Shown here piece by piece: positions 1 through 8,450 of a stretch of DNA of 51,308 bases. The notes below the pieces were generated by a model. The model searched no databases and had not been told where the DNA came from. It worked only from the letters and a program-made list of their open reading frames with translations. The stretch covers positions 1 to 51,308 of the forward strand of contig CAZLXW010000023.1 in the NCBI GenBank assembly GCA_964563505.1, read 5' to 3'. Numbering within the stretch: the first letter of the stretch is position 1; every line of letters starts with the position of its first letter. The position numbers and the translations under genes are program-made. The stretch comes from UBA1351 sp964563505. Its GTDB lineage: Bacteria > Bacillota > Clostridia > Lachnospirales > Vallitaleaceae.

Positions 1-133
1 CTCTAGCTGTTCTTTTTTGATTGTTCTAAATATGATACTTCGCTTAATAATTATAGCACATACTTTACCACAAGGAAAGACTTTGCTTCGTTAATTTGCA
101 AGAGCGCCTAGTCATGAATCACTTGTTTTTTAT

Positions 134-162
134 TTGTAAAAACATGTAAAATATTGTATAAT
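134..162 (+). promoter_or_regulatory. Promoter of the EAL-HDOD gene
   Basis: A -35 box TTGTAA at 134-139 and a consensus -10 box TATAAT at 157-162 are separated by 17 bp. The predicted transcript start lies about 30 bases before the ATG at 199. No other signal is seen in the first 198 bases. Confidence 0.6.
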
Positions 163-198
163 AAATAGCAAATGACGATAAAAACTTAGAAGTATATT

Positions 199-1422
199 AT
201 GGATAATTATATTGCACGACAGCCCATTTTTGACAAGCACTCGCATACGATTGCTTATGAATTATTGTATCGACATACAAATGCAAATTATTTTGACGGA
301 ACGATTGATGATTCCGCTGCAACTTCTATTGTTCTTGTTAACAGCTACCTAAACTTTGGTTTGAAACTCATTTCTGAACACAAATTATGTTTTATTAATT
401 TTAACGCGGATCTTATATTGCAAGATATTCCTTTACTCTTGTCCCCTGAACAAACCGTCATTGAACTTCTCGAAACGGTTCAACCCACCTCAGAAATACT
501 CGAAAAATTAATTCAATTAAAATCAAAAGGATATTTATTAGCTTTAGATGACTATACCTTTGATTACCCATATAAAGAAATTTTTGACCTTTGCGACATT
601 ATTAAGGTTGATTTCTTATTAAATCCAAAGAACAAATTATCAACCATTCGAACCCATCTTAAGGAAAACCACAAGCTCATTTTAGCCGAAAAAGTTGAAA
701 CAGAGGTTGATTTTGAATACGCCGCTAAATTAGGCTTTGACTACTTTCAAGGATATTATTTTAGTCATCCTATCATGTTAAAAAAGAAAAAAATGAACCC
801 ACTCTACCAAAACTATCTGCTTATCCTTGCCGAAATGCATAAGGATGAGCCAAATTATAATACTGTGAGCCGAATTATTGAAACAGATGTATCCTTGACT
901 TACCGATTGCTAAAGCTTGTCAATTCATCCTATTCGCTTGTCAACAATGTAAAATCCATCAAACATGCTCTAGCATTACTTGGTATCAACCATTTCAACA
1001 AATGGTTCACTTTAGCGACAATCAATCAATTAAGCCAAGACAAACCGGATGAACTCGTAAAAACAAGTATATTTCGCATGAAATTCATGGAAAACTTAGG
1101 CGAATCTTCGAGATTTCACAGTCATCTAAGTTCCTTACGCATGATTGGCGTTCTCTCTGTCCTTGACGCCGTTTTAGAACAACCCATGGAGGAATTACTT
1201 GTTGATCTGTCTCTTGCTGAAAACATAAAAAATACGCTTTTATTAAAAGAAACTCTTTTTTCTGATTTGTTTAATATAATGCTCGCCTACGAAAAAGCTG
1301 AATTTGAAAGCGCTCAAGAATTGTGCAAAAAAATAGATCTGGATTTTAGTTTATTTCCAGACCTATATATTAACGCTATATCTTGGGCGGATGAATTGTT
1401 TGATTATCTAAACCAGGAATAA
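199..1422 (+). CDS. EAL-HDOD domain signalling protein (YuxH/CdgJ-like)
   Basis: This 407-residue soluble protein has the layout of the YuxH family: an N-terminal EAL-type domain (about 1-195) followed by an HDOD domain (about 200-400). The opening ARQPIFD and the segment YELLYR (E21) are typical of the family. The EAL signature reads ELL, and later motifs (LALDDY, AEKVET, FQGYYF) only partly match active c-di-GMP phosphodiesterases, so the EAL part may be a degenerate sensor or binder. The HDOD part carries the usual LLKLVNSS stretch. HDOD proteins generally act in signalling, but the output here is unknown. The ATG at 199 follows a good promoter but has only a weak ribosome site. The last 47 bases overlap the end of lon on the other strand. 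The family call is firm; catalytic activity is doubtful. Confidence 0.85.
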   Translation: MDNYIARQPIFDKHSHTIAYELLYRHTNANYFDGTIDDSAATSIVLVNSYLNFGLKLISEHKLCFINFNADLILQDIPLLLSPEQTVIELLETVQPTSEILEKLIQLKSKGYLLALDDYTFDYPYKEIFDLCDIIKVDFLLNPKNKLSTIRTHLKENHKLILAEKVETEVDFEYAAKLGFDYFQGYYFSHPIMLKKKKMNPLYQNYLLILAEMHKDEPNYNTVSRIIETDVSLTYRLLKLVNSSYSLVNNVKSIKHALALLGINHFNKWFTLATINQLSQDKPDELVKTSIFRMKFMENLGESSRFHSHLSSLRMIGVLSVLDAVLEQPMEELLVDLSLAENIKNTLLLKETLFSDLFNIMLAYEKAEFESAQELCKKIDLDFSLFPDLYINAISWADELFDYLNQE

Positions 1423-3760
1423 TTTCAAAAAGATCAAGTGGAGTGCTTATCTCAATGTCAAGCGCATGGGTAAGCACTTCTTCAATTCGTTCTACAAATA
1501 TAAACTCAATTGCATTTCGCACTTCTTCCGGCACATCCTTTAAATCTCTATCATTTTCTTTTGGTAGCAAGACTTTCTTGATTCCTGCACGATGGGCGGC
1601 CAAGATTTTTTCCTTAATTCCACCGACAGGTAGCACATAACCGCTCAGTGTAACTTCTCCAGTCATCGCCAAGGATGACTCCACTTTTTTTCCTGTAGCG
1701 AGGGAAGCTAGAGCTGTTAAAATAGTAACTCCAGCAGATGGGCCATCTTTTGGTGTTGCTCCTGAAGGAACATGAAGATGAATATCGTTTTTATTAAAAT
1801 CTAAAAAGGTTAGCTGATTGGTTAGTCGTGATTTCACTAAAGATAAAGCAATCTTAGCGGATTCTTTCATGACATCTCCGAGTTGACCCGTAAGCATTAA
1901 GTGACCTTTTCCAGGCATAAATGTTCCTTCAATAAATAATATATCACCACCGACCGGTGTCCAAGCCAAACCGGTTACAACACCAGGGGCACTTTCTTTT
2001 CGAATTTCATCATGCCTTGCCGTTTGCCTGCCTAGTAATTCTTCGACGGCTTGTTCTCCGACGTCATAGGCACCCTCAACTTCATCCAACACTATTTTTT
2101 CAATAACATTTCTTAGAATTTCATCAATGTTTTTCTTAAGTGTTCGAACACCTGATTCTCGAGTATACTTATCGATAATCGTCGTGATTGCTTCATCCTT
2201 AAAAACAACATCCATTGTTTTTAATCCATGATCCTTTATTGCATTTGGAACCAAATGGTTCTTTGCAATATGAAATTTTTCAAGATTTGTATAGCTACTA
2301 ATCTGTATAACTTCTAAGCGATCTAACAAAGCTCTTGGTATCGTGTTTATATTGTTTGCCGTTGCAACAAATAAGACACTTGATAAATCATAAGGAACTT
2401 CAAGGTAATGATCTGCAAAGGAATCGTTTTGTTCTGGGTCCAGCACTTCTAACAATGCACTCGATGGATCGCCACTATTTGACGCGGTTAGTTTATCAAT
2501 TTCATCAAGTACAAATACAGGATTTTGTGTTCCTGCTTTTTTCATGCCTTGGATAATTCTACCCGGAAGCGCACCTAAATATGTTCTACGATGTCCTCGT
2601 ATTTCAGCTTCATCACGAACACCACCTAAGCTAATTCGAACGTATTCACGCTCAAGAGCTTCAGCAATACTTTTTCCTAAACTTGTCTTACCCGTTCCAG
2701 GAGGACCTACCAATAATAAAATAGACCCTTGTTTGTCATTTTGTATTTTCATAACTGCAAGATGTTGCATGATTCGTTTTTTAACCTGATCCATACCATA
2801 ATGATTACGGTCTAAAACCTGTCTCGCATTTTTAATATCCGTATCGTGAAGATCATTTTCCCATGGCAATTCTAAGATCGTATCTAAATAGTTTCTTATA
2901 ATATGCCCTTCTGAATTATTACTTCCTGACGTTTCAAGCTTGTTCAATTCTCTCATAGCCGCTTTTCTTGCTTCTTCTGTCATCTTTGATTTTTCAATAC
3001 GTTCTCGATAGTTTTGGACGGAATTAGGTTCGCTATTTCCTTCACCTAATTCTTGTTGAATAGCCTTTAATTGTTCTCTTAATAAATTCTCACGATAGCT
3101 TCGACTATTCTTTTTGGAATATTTTTGAGCCATCTCAACTTGTAGTTCAACGACTTCTCTTTGTTTGGACAAATATTCTAAAAATAACAATCCGCGTGCT
3201 TTTATGGAATCTTGTAATATTAAAGCATACTTTTCGTCTAAACTTGCCGACAATAAAGGCATTAAATGACCAATAATTCCATTCAGGGTTTCTTGTCGGT
3301 CAATGACCTTTAAAAATTCATCATTTCCTTGAAAATGCTCACCAATATCATGGACACTTGTTTTTATATATTGAAGCATTTCTTTTTGTCCTTCTTCAGA
3401 CAAGTCATTTGTCTCGAGCAACTCATGGTAGGTTGCTATCGCTATTTCTCCTGTTATAATCACTTCATCAACTTCAAGTCTTTCTAAGCTTGATGCATAT
3501 ACCAAATAGCCTTTACTCGCCTTTTCAACTTTTTGCAGTTTTAGCAATGAACCCACATCATAAAAACTATCGGAATCTATTGCCTTTTTTAATACACCCT
3601 CACGAATCGATAATGCAATAGCATATCCTTCCGTTTGGTTAAGTTGATTTAATAAACGTTCTCCAAGTTCCTCATCTACTGATAACTTTGTCTCTGTATA
3701 TGGTAAAATTACCGTATCAATAATAGGTATTATATGTAATGTGTCTAATTTCATATTCAT
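1376..3760 (-). CDS. lon: ATP-dependent protease La (Lon)
   Basis: Cytosolic AAA+ serine protease that unfolds and degrades damaged and regulatory proteins. The 794-residue length is normal for LonA. The order is an N-terminal substrate-binding LON domain (about 1-200), a coiled region with SYRENLLREQLKAIQ, the AAA+ module with Walker A GPPGTGKT near residue 350 and Walker B VFVLDEIDK, then the protease domain with the catalytic serine in PKDGPSAG near 675 and the dyad lysine in the segment GGIKEKILAA. The start has a clear GGAGAATGA-type ribosome site. It is expressed alone from a near-perfect sigma-A promoter just upstream. Its 3' end runs into the convergent EAL-HDOD gene by 47 bases. No heat-shock CIRCE element was noticed upstream. 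Confidence 0.97.
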   Translation of the reverse strand: MNMKLDTLHIIPIIDTVILPYTETKLSVDEELGERLLNQLNQTEGYAIALSIREGVLKKAIDSDSFYDVGSLLKLQKVEKASKGYLVYASSLERLEVDEVIITGEIAIATYHELLETNDLSEEGQKEMLQYIKTSVHDIGEHFQGNDEFLKVIDRQETLNGIIGHLMPLLSASLDEKYALILQDSIKARGLLFLEYLSKQREVVELQVEMAQKYSKKNSRSYRENLLREQLKAIQQELGEGNSEPNSVQNYRERIEKSKMTEEARKAAMRELNKLETSGSNNSEGHIIRNYLDTILELPWENDLHDTDIKNARQVLDRNHYGMDQVKKRIMQHLAVMKIQNDKQGSILLLVGPPGTGKTSLGKSIAEALEREYVRISLGGVRDEAEIRGHRRTYLGALPGRIIQGMKKAGTQNPVFVLDEIDKLTASNSGDPSSALLEVLDPEQNDSFADHYLEVPYDLSSVLFVATANNINTIPRALLDRLEVIQISSYTNLEKFHIAKNHLVPNAIKDHGLKTMDVVFKDEAITTIIDKYTRESGVRTLKKNIDEILRNVIEKIVLDEVEGAYDVGEQAVEELLGRQTARHDEIRKESAPGVVTGLAWTPVGGDILFIEGTFMPGKGHLMLTGQLGDVMKESAKIALSLVKSRLTNQLTFLDFNKNDIHLHVPSGATPKDGPSAGVTILTALASLATGKKVESSLAMTGEVTLSGYVLPVGGIKEKILAAHRAGIKKVLLPKENDRDLKDVPEEVRNAIEFIFVERIEEVLTHALDIEISTPLDLFEIIPGLDNQTIHPPKI

Positions 3761-3814
3761 TCTCCTTCCTTGCTATACTATAAAATCTAGTATATTAGGA
3801 TATTATAATATATA

Positions 3815-3843
3815 ATTATATCTTATTTGAGAATGATTGTCAA
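3815..3843 (-). promoter_or_regulatory. Promoter of lon
   Basis: On the minus strand, TTGACA (3838-3843) and TATAAT (3815-3820) with a 17-bp spacer are both perfect consensus boxes. The -35 box lies 6 bases beyond the stop of the upstream regulator gene. The leader between this promoter and lon contains an inverted repeat, TATACTA/TAGTATA at 3774-3794, with a 7-base spacer. That repeat could be a small hairpin or an operator. Confidence 0.8.
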
Positions 3844-3848
3844 TAAAC

Positions 3849-4787
3849 TTATGCCTCTGATTCGGTTTTCGGCGCAAACGGACTGTAATGAATTCGAACA
3901 TTAATATCATGATTATAATTTCCAAAAGACTTTCCATAAATCGTTAGACCACCGACATGTTCCGCATCTTCAGGAACACTAAATCGAAACTTAATCGGAC
4001 TCTGGTAATCCATGTCAAAATGCTTGATTGTCATATCAGAAACTTTAAGGCCATCAACAAAGGTACCCTTATTATTTATGGTTATTAATTTAAGCAATCC
4101 ATATTGGTTCCAATTAGGAAACCACCAATCCGGTGTAAAGATTCCCTTGACTTCACCAAAGTCTCCCGGACTTGTCCACATGCCAATCCATTTTCCATTA
4201 AGATGAAAATTAATATCCGAAGGCCAAATCTCATTAATTCCGGGAGCTTCTGATCCCAACTCAACTGATAATGAAATTTGATCGATTTTTTGGTTGCGAG
4301 GCAATAAATTTGGAATGATATACTCTATATGTCCCCGAGTAAACCATAAGATTTCAGCATTAAAACGATCTGAATGTCCAAAAAACCTGGAGTCATCAAC
4401 CTCACCTACCAAATGATGGGCTGTTGCCAATCCACATGTAGGATAAATCTCATAGTCTGAATATTGGCCTACTCTAATTTCTGTCTCATAGATATTTTTT
4501 AAGTCTTCCTTATTATTCACTTCAACGAGGATTTTATCTAACTGAGTGACACACTTTTTGATGTTTCCATGTCCATGCGTTTCATTAACAACTGTAATCA
4601 AATGACATTCTTCTAGTTTTTTTATATGATTGGTCAAAGCTCCATTTGTAATATTTAGCAGAGTGGCAAGTTCATTCATGCTCATTCCGCCGCTTTCTGT
4701 CAACAATTTTATTATGCTTATTCGCACCTCTGAACCTAACGCTTTGAAAATATCTAAACCTTCTTCTATTGTTTTAATATGTAACAT
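3849..4787 (-). CDS. ArsR-type winged-helix regulator with large C-terminal sensor domain
   Basis: This 312-residue protein begins with an ArsR-like winged helix (about 1-90: FKALGSEVRISIIKLL, then the recognition segment NELATLLNITNGALTNHIKKL). It lacks the metal-binding cysteine box of classical ArsR proteins. The remaining 210 residues are beta-rich with many Trp, Gly and Asn residues, compatible with a ligand-binding domain, but I do not recognise the fold. It is divergent from a sugar ABC importer across a 368-bp region full of dyads, so it probably regulates that importer in response to its sugar. The ATG has a good site (GGGAGGTTCAT) and a promoter at 4821-4849. The DNA-binding call is firm; the target and ligand are inferred. 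Confidence 0.75.
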   Translation of the reverse strand: MLHIKTIEEGLDIFKALGSEVRISIIKLLTESGGMSMNELATLLNITNGALTNHIKKLEECHLITVVNETHGHGNIKKCVTQLDKILVEVNNKEDLKNIYETEIRVGQYSDYEIYPTCGLATAHHLVGEVDDSRFFGHSDRFNAEILWFTRGHIEYIIPNLLPRNQKIDQISLSVELGSEAPGINEIWPSDINFHLNGKWIGMWTSPGDFGEVKGIFTPDWWFPNWNQYGLLKLITINNKGTFVDGLKVSDMTIKHFDMDYQSPIKFRFSVPEDAEHVGGLTIYGKSFGNYNHDINVRIHYSPFAPKTESEA

Positions 4788-5155
4788 ATGAACCTCCCAT
4801 ATTCCTTTTCACTATTTTGAATTATATCCCAAGATAAATCACTTTTCAAGAAACTTTTCTTTTTCTTTTGTGCAAATGCACAAATGTACTAAATAGGACG
4901 CTCTCAACTTATGCACTTTGTCATTTTGAATTATCATTTAGATATTTCTAAATTATTTTATAAAAACATTGACTATTATGATATCATCTTATATAATACT
5001 ACTAAGAAACAGTTTAGTAAAGACATTATTTTATAGATTTTCAACAATTATTTATCTTATAAGCACGTCAAATCTAAACCATTATTATGATATCTAAATC
5101 GTTAAACGATTTGATATATATACTAAACAACAATCAATAAAAGGAGGATTAATTT
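4788..5155. promoter_or_regulatory. Divergent control region between regulator and sugar ABC operon
   Basis: This 368-bp gap holds two promoters and several repeats. The leftward promoter for the regulator is TTGAAA (4844-4849), 17 bp, TATAAT (4821-4826). The rightward promoter for the importer is TTGACT (4969-4974), 17 bp, TATAAT (4992-4997). Dyads are TTTGTGCA/TGCACAAA (4867-4884), ATTTAGA/TCTAAAT (4936-4953) and AAATCGTT/AACGATTT (5096-5112, with outer arms from 5090 to 5117). Two 12-bp direct repeats are present: ATTTTGAATTAT at 4814 and 4923, and TATTATGATATC at 4974 and 5083. Both pairs are 109 bp apart. Confidence 0.7.
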
Positions 5156-6532
5156 ATGAAAATTATCAACAAAAAATGGGGTACATTATTACTTGTATTT
5201 ATTCTTATCTTCGCCCTTACAGGATGTGGCGGTGATTCTTCAACAGATTCCACCTCATCAAGTAACACAGGAAGCGGAGAAACAGAAACTTCACAATTAG
5301 GTGCAGACACAGCTGGCGAAGATGCTGTAGAATTCGATTATTGGACATTTGTTGATTTGCATGGTAAACATTTTGAAAAAATGTTAGGCCTATGGAACGA
5401 GGCAAACCCTGGCCGCCAAATCAAGTTAAATGTCACTGTGATGCCTTATGACGATATGCATAACAAATTATTAATCGCTGTACAAACAGGTCAAGGCGCT
5501 CCTGATATTTCTGATATCGAAGTTGGTCGTTTTCCAGACTTTATTGCCGGCGCTGAGGTTCCGCTTGTAGATTTAACAAACGCTGTTGCTCCATACGCTG
5601 ATAAAACCGTTCAATCTCGTTTGGATATATATAGTAAAGATGGTAAAATTTATGGATTCCCGACACATGTTGGTGCAACGGTAGCTTTTTACAATACAGA
5701 GATTCTTGAAGAAGCAGGCATCGATTATACGGAGATTGTAACATGGGATGATTACAAAGAAGCCGGCATTAAATTATATGAAGAAACAGGAAAATATCTT
5801 GGCACAGCAGACACAAGCGCAGGATGGCAAGCGTCAATATTAGCCGCTCAACAAGGTGTTGATTTGACTGATGACGAAGGAAATCCTATGATCAACTCAC
5901 CAGAGCTTATTCGAGGATTTGAAATGCTTGTTGATCTTCAAGATAATAATGTTATTGCAACCATCCCTGGCGGACAACCGGATACGGAAGAAGCAAAAGG
6001 CGAATATAATATGGGTAACTATGCTTCTGCATTAATGCCATTATGGTTCATGTCCCGTTTCACTAATGAAATGACTGATTTAGAAGGTAAAATTGCTATT
6101 GCTCCACTTCCTGTCTTTGAAGAAGGACAGCCTCGTTCTTTAGGTTTAGGTGGTACAGGTACGGTTGTTACAAAAACTGCAAAAGATATCGAATTAGCTA
6201 AAGATTTTCTAACATTTGCAAAAATCTCTGATGAAGCCAATATTGAAATATGGAACACATTAGGATTCGACCCTGTTAATACAGATGTTTGGCAAATGGA
6301 AGAGATTACACATAATCCAGAGAACGAATTCGTTCAATATTTCCAAAACAATCCATTTGATGTACTTAACGAAATTGATGGCGAGATTATGTTAGTAAAA
6401 TCAACAGCTTCTTCACCAAGTATTAACAATATTTGGAATACAATTACAACAAATGAGATTTTTGAAGATGGTCGTGATGTAACTGAAGCATTAAACGAAG
6501 CTCAAGAGCTCATCGAACAAGATTTACAATAA
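5156..6532 (+). CDS. Sugar ABC transporter substrate-binding lipoprotein
   Basis: A 458-residue extracellular solute-binding protein of family 1 (MalE/UgpB/AraN type). It has a lipoprotein signal peptide with lipobox LTGC (Cys24), then a Ser/Thr/Gly-rich linker (about 25-55) that spaces the domain from the membrane. The mature domain has typical motifs: YDDMHNKLL near the start, GKIYGFPTHVGATVAFYN, and WDDYKEAGIKLYE. It should capture a sugar or oligosaccharide and deliver it to the two permeases downstream. The ATG follows AAAGGAGGA with ideal spacing. A long stem-loop separates it from the permease genes, which is common where the binding protein must be made in excess. The substrate cannot be read from sequence; the overall look recalls AraN, but this is a weak impression. 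Confidence 0.88.
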   Translation: MKIINKKWGTLLLVFILIFALTGCGGDSSTDSTSSSNTGSGETETSQLGADTAGEDAVEFDYWTFVDLHGKHFEKMLGLWNEANPGRQIKLNVTVMPYDDMHNKLLIAVQTGQGAPDISDIEVGRFPDFIAGAEVPLVDLTNAVAPYADKTVQSRLDIYSKDGKIYGFPTHVGATVAFYNTEILEEAGIDYTEIVTWDDYKEAGIKLYEETGKYLGTADTSAGWQASILAAQQGVDLTDDEGNPMINSPELIRGFEMLVDLQDNNVIATIPGGQPDTEEAKGEYNMGNYASALMPLWFMSRFTNEMTDLEGKIAIAPLPVFEEGQPRSLGLGGTGTVVTKTAKDIELAKDFLTFAKISDEANIEIWNTLGFDPVNTDVWQMEEITHNPENEFVQYFQNNPFDVLNEIDGEIMLVKSTASSPSINNIWNTITTNEIFEDGRDVTEALNEAQELIEQDLQ

Positions 6533-6546
6533 GATATACCAAAATA

Positions 6547-6594
6547 CAGTGAACGCTGTCCATATACTTTTGTATATGGACAAGCGTTTCATTG
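6547..6594 (+). other. Intra-operon stem-loop after the binding-protein gene
   Basis: The perfect 10-bp stem GTCCATATAC/GTATATGGAC with a TTTT loop is extended outward by a second, imperfect stem CAGTGAACGC/GCGTTTCATTG. No T-run follows. It lies between the binding-protein stop and the permease ribosome site, so it probably protects the upstream mRNA or partly reduces read-through. Confidence 0.6.
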
Positions 6595-6612
6595 TAAGAA
6601 AGGAGATTCAAT

Positions 6613-7518
6613 ATGATTAAGCTTAAACGATTTCTACATTCACAAAAATATGCTCCGTATATCTTTATTCTCCCTTTTGTTATTATTTTCCTGATTTTTT
6701 GGTTGTTCCCTCTACTTAATTCATTTCGAATGAGTTTTCAAGATCAAATGTTAGGTCAAGAACCCATTTGGATTGGATTTGATAATTACAAAAAATTAAT
6801 GAATGATACAGTGTTTGTAAAGGCTGTTTCCAACAGTGTTATATATATGGCAGCTACTTTACTATTACTTATACCTTTTCCAATGTTATTTGCAGTATTA
6901 CTTGACAGTAAATATATGAAAATGCGTGAATTTTTCAAATCATCATTTTTTGTTCCGGCCCTAACCTCAGTTGTTGTTGCCGGCACCATCTTCCGCTTAA
7001 TGTTTGGAGAAATGGAAGGTTCACTTATGAATACCTTCCTTGCAAATTTCAATCTTGGTCCATTTAAGTATTTGAAGGATCAAACCTTAAGTCGAATTGC
7101 ATTATTAGCTTTAGCTTGTTGGCGATGGACCGGTGTTAATATGCTGTACTTCTTAGCAGGTCTTAATGCTATTGACAAAGAATACTATGAAGCGGCTGCT
7201 ATAGATGGCGCTACTGCTTTCCAACGCTTTAAAAACATTACTGTTCCACTCATCAAGCCAACAACCGTTTATGTATTAACCATTAGTATTTATGCCGGTT
7301 TAGCAATGTTTACCGAAAGTTTGATGCTCTTTAATGGAAACAACTCCCCGAAGAATATTGGTCTTACCATCGTCGGTTACTTATACCGTCAAGGTATTGA
7401 AAAAAACCGTTTAGGCTATGCTGCTACCGTTGGTATCTTCCTACTTATTGTTGCTATGACAATTAATTTAACACAACTCAAACTTACAGGTACATTTAAG
7501 AAGGAGGGAAGTAAATAA
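6613..7518 (+). CDS. Sugar ABC transporter permease (MalF/AraP type)
   Basis: A 301-residue inner-membrane permease with about six transmembrane segments; the first starts at about residue 17 (YIFILPFVIIFLIFWLFPLL). The cytoplasmic EAA loop is clear (EYYEAAAIDGATAFQRF, near residues 193-210), which is where the ATPase docks. It should pair with the next gene to form the channel. The start has GAAAGGAGA at good spacing, and the stop overlaps the start of the second permease by one base. There is no ATP-binding subunit gene in the operon, so a shared MsmK/MsmX-type ATPase encoded elsewhere is expected. Confidence 0.9.
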   Translation: MIKLKRFLHSQKYAPYIFILPFVIIFLIFWLFPLLNSFRMSFQDQMLGQEPIWIGFDNYKKLMNDTVFVKAVSNSVIYMAATLLLLIPFPMLFAVLLDSKYMKMREFFKSSFFVPALTSVVVAGTIFRLMFGEMEGSLMNTFLANFNLGPFKYLKDQTLSRIALLALACWRWTGVNMLYFLAGLNAIDKEYYEAAAIDGATAFQRFKNITVPLIKPTTVYVLTISIYAGLAMFTESLMLFNGNNSPKNIGLTIVGYLYRQGIEKNRLGYAATVGIFLLIVAMTINLTQLKLTGTFKKEGSK

Positions 7519-8372
7519 TGTCTAAGCTTTCAGAAAAAACACCAAAAGAAAAAGGGTTCAGCCTTTTACTCATTCTTTTCTTTACGCTTCTCTTTATCAT
7601 CATTATGTTGCCATTTTATGCTGTAACCCTTGCTTCGTTTAAGCCTGGTGAGGATTTAATACGTTATGGACTTAACCTACGTTTTGATTTAAGCATTATG
7701 AGTTTTGATAACTTTATCTTTTTATTTACCGGAGACCATTCCTACTTTACATGGTTTAGAAACAGTATGTTCTTAACCATTGTGCAGGTTGCTTTAACTT
7801 TATTTGTAAGCGCTTTTGTTGCTTATGGATTCGCAGCTTATGAGTTCAAAGGAAAAACGCCACTTTTCATCTGTGTATTACTCATTATGATGGTTCCTTT
7901 TGAAATTTTATTGCTTCCTTTATATAAGTTAATCTTTGATTTAAAATTAATGAATACATATACCGCTATTGTGTTACCAGGTATAGCCAATGCAGGTACA
8001 ATTTTCTTTTTCCGCCAATACCTTCGAGGTATCCCAAAGGCCATTATCGATTCTGGTCGTGTTGATGGAGCTACAGAATATGGTATCTTCTTTCGGTTAA
8101 TCATTCCGGTTATGAAGCCATCTTTTGCAGCAATGGCAATACTAAATGGTATGAACAGTTGGAACAACCTCTTATGGCCATTTATGGTCCTTGGTGATGG
8201 CAAAAAATTCACATTACCGATTGGCTTGAAAACACTACTTACCCCTTATGGAAACAACTACGATTTACTAATCGTTGGTTCGTTTTTTGCAATATTACCC
8301 ATATTCCTCTTATTCCTTGCATTCCAAAAATACTTTATTGGTGGTTTGACTGCCGGCGCTGTAAAAGGATAA
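7518..8372 (+). CDS. Sugar ABC transporter permease (MalG/AraQ type)
   Basis: A 284-residue integral membrane protein of the MalG class, with a first membrane helix at about 15-38. The EAA-like loop reads IDSGRVDGATEYGIFFRLIIP (near 175-195), with the conserved glycine followed by the IIP segment. The C-terminus FIGGLTAGAVKG is typical of CUT1 permeases. It is translationally coupled to the preceding permease (TAATG overlap) and closes the operon, followed by a strong terminator. It forms the second half of the membrane channel for the imported sugar. Confidence 0.9.
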   Translation: MSKLSEKTPKEKGFSLLLILFFTLLFIIIMLPFYAVTLASFKPGEDLIRYGLNLRFDLSIMSFDNFIFLFTGDHSYFTWFRNSMFLTIVQVALTLFVSAFVAYGFAAYEFKGKTPLFICVLLIMMVPFEILLLPLYKLIFDLKLMNTYTAIVLPGIANAGTIFFFRQYLRGIPKAIIDSGRVDGATEYGIFFRLIIPVMKPSFAAMAILNGMNSWNNLLWPFMVLGDGKKFTLPIGLKTLLTPYGNNYDLLIVGSFFAILPIFLLFLAFQKYFIGGLTAGAVKG

Positions 8373-8390
8373 TAGAGTAAATGAAACCAA

Positions 8391-8437
8391 AAAGAAAGCA
8401 ATGCTTTTCATTCTTCAAGCATTGCTTTCTTTTTTTA
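8391..8437. terminator. Bidirectional intrinsic terminator
   Basis: A perfect 16-bp stem (AAAGAAAGCAATGCTT at 8391-8406 with its complement at 8417-8432) is followed by a T-run on the plus strand. The A-rich left flank gives a usable T-run on the minus strand too. It therefore serves both the ABC operon and the convergent ilv operon. Confidence 0.9.
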
Positions 8438-8450
8438 TCTATTTTAACTC

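Noticed and set aside
7838..8212. Reading frame of 124 codons on the minus strand
   Set aside because: Antisense to the second ABC permease. The composition is that of a reversed membrane-protein gene and there is no ribosome site.
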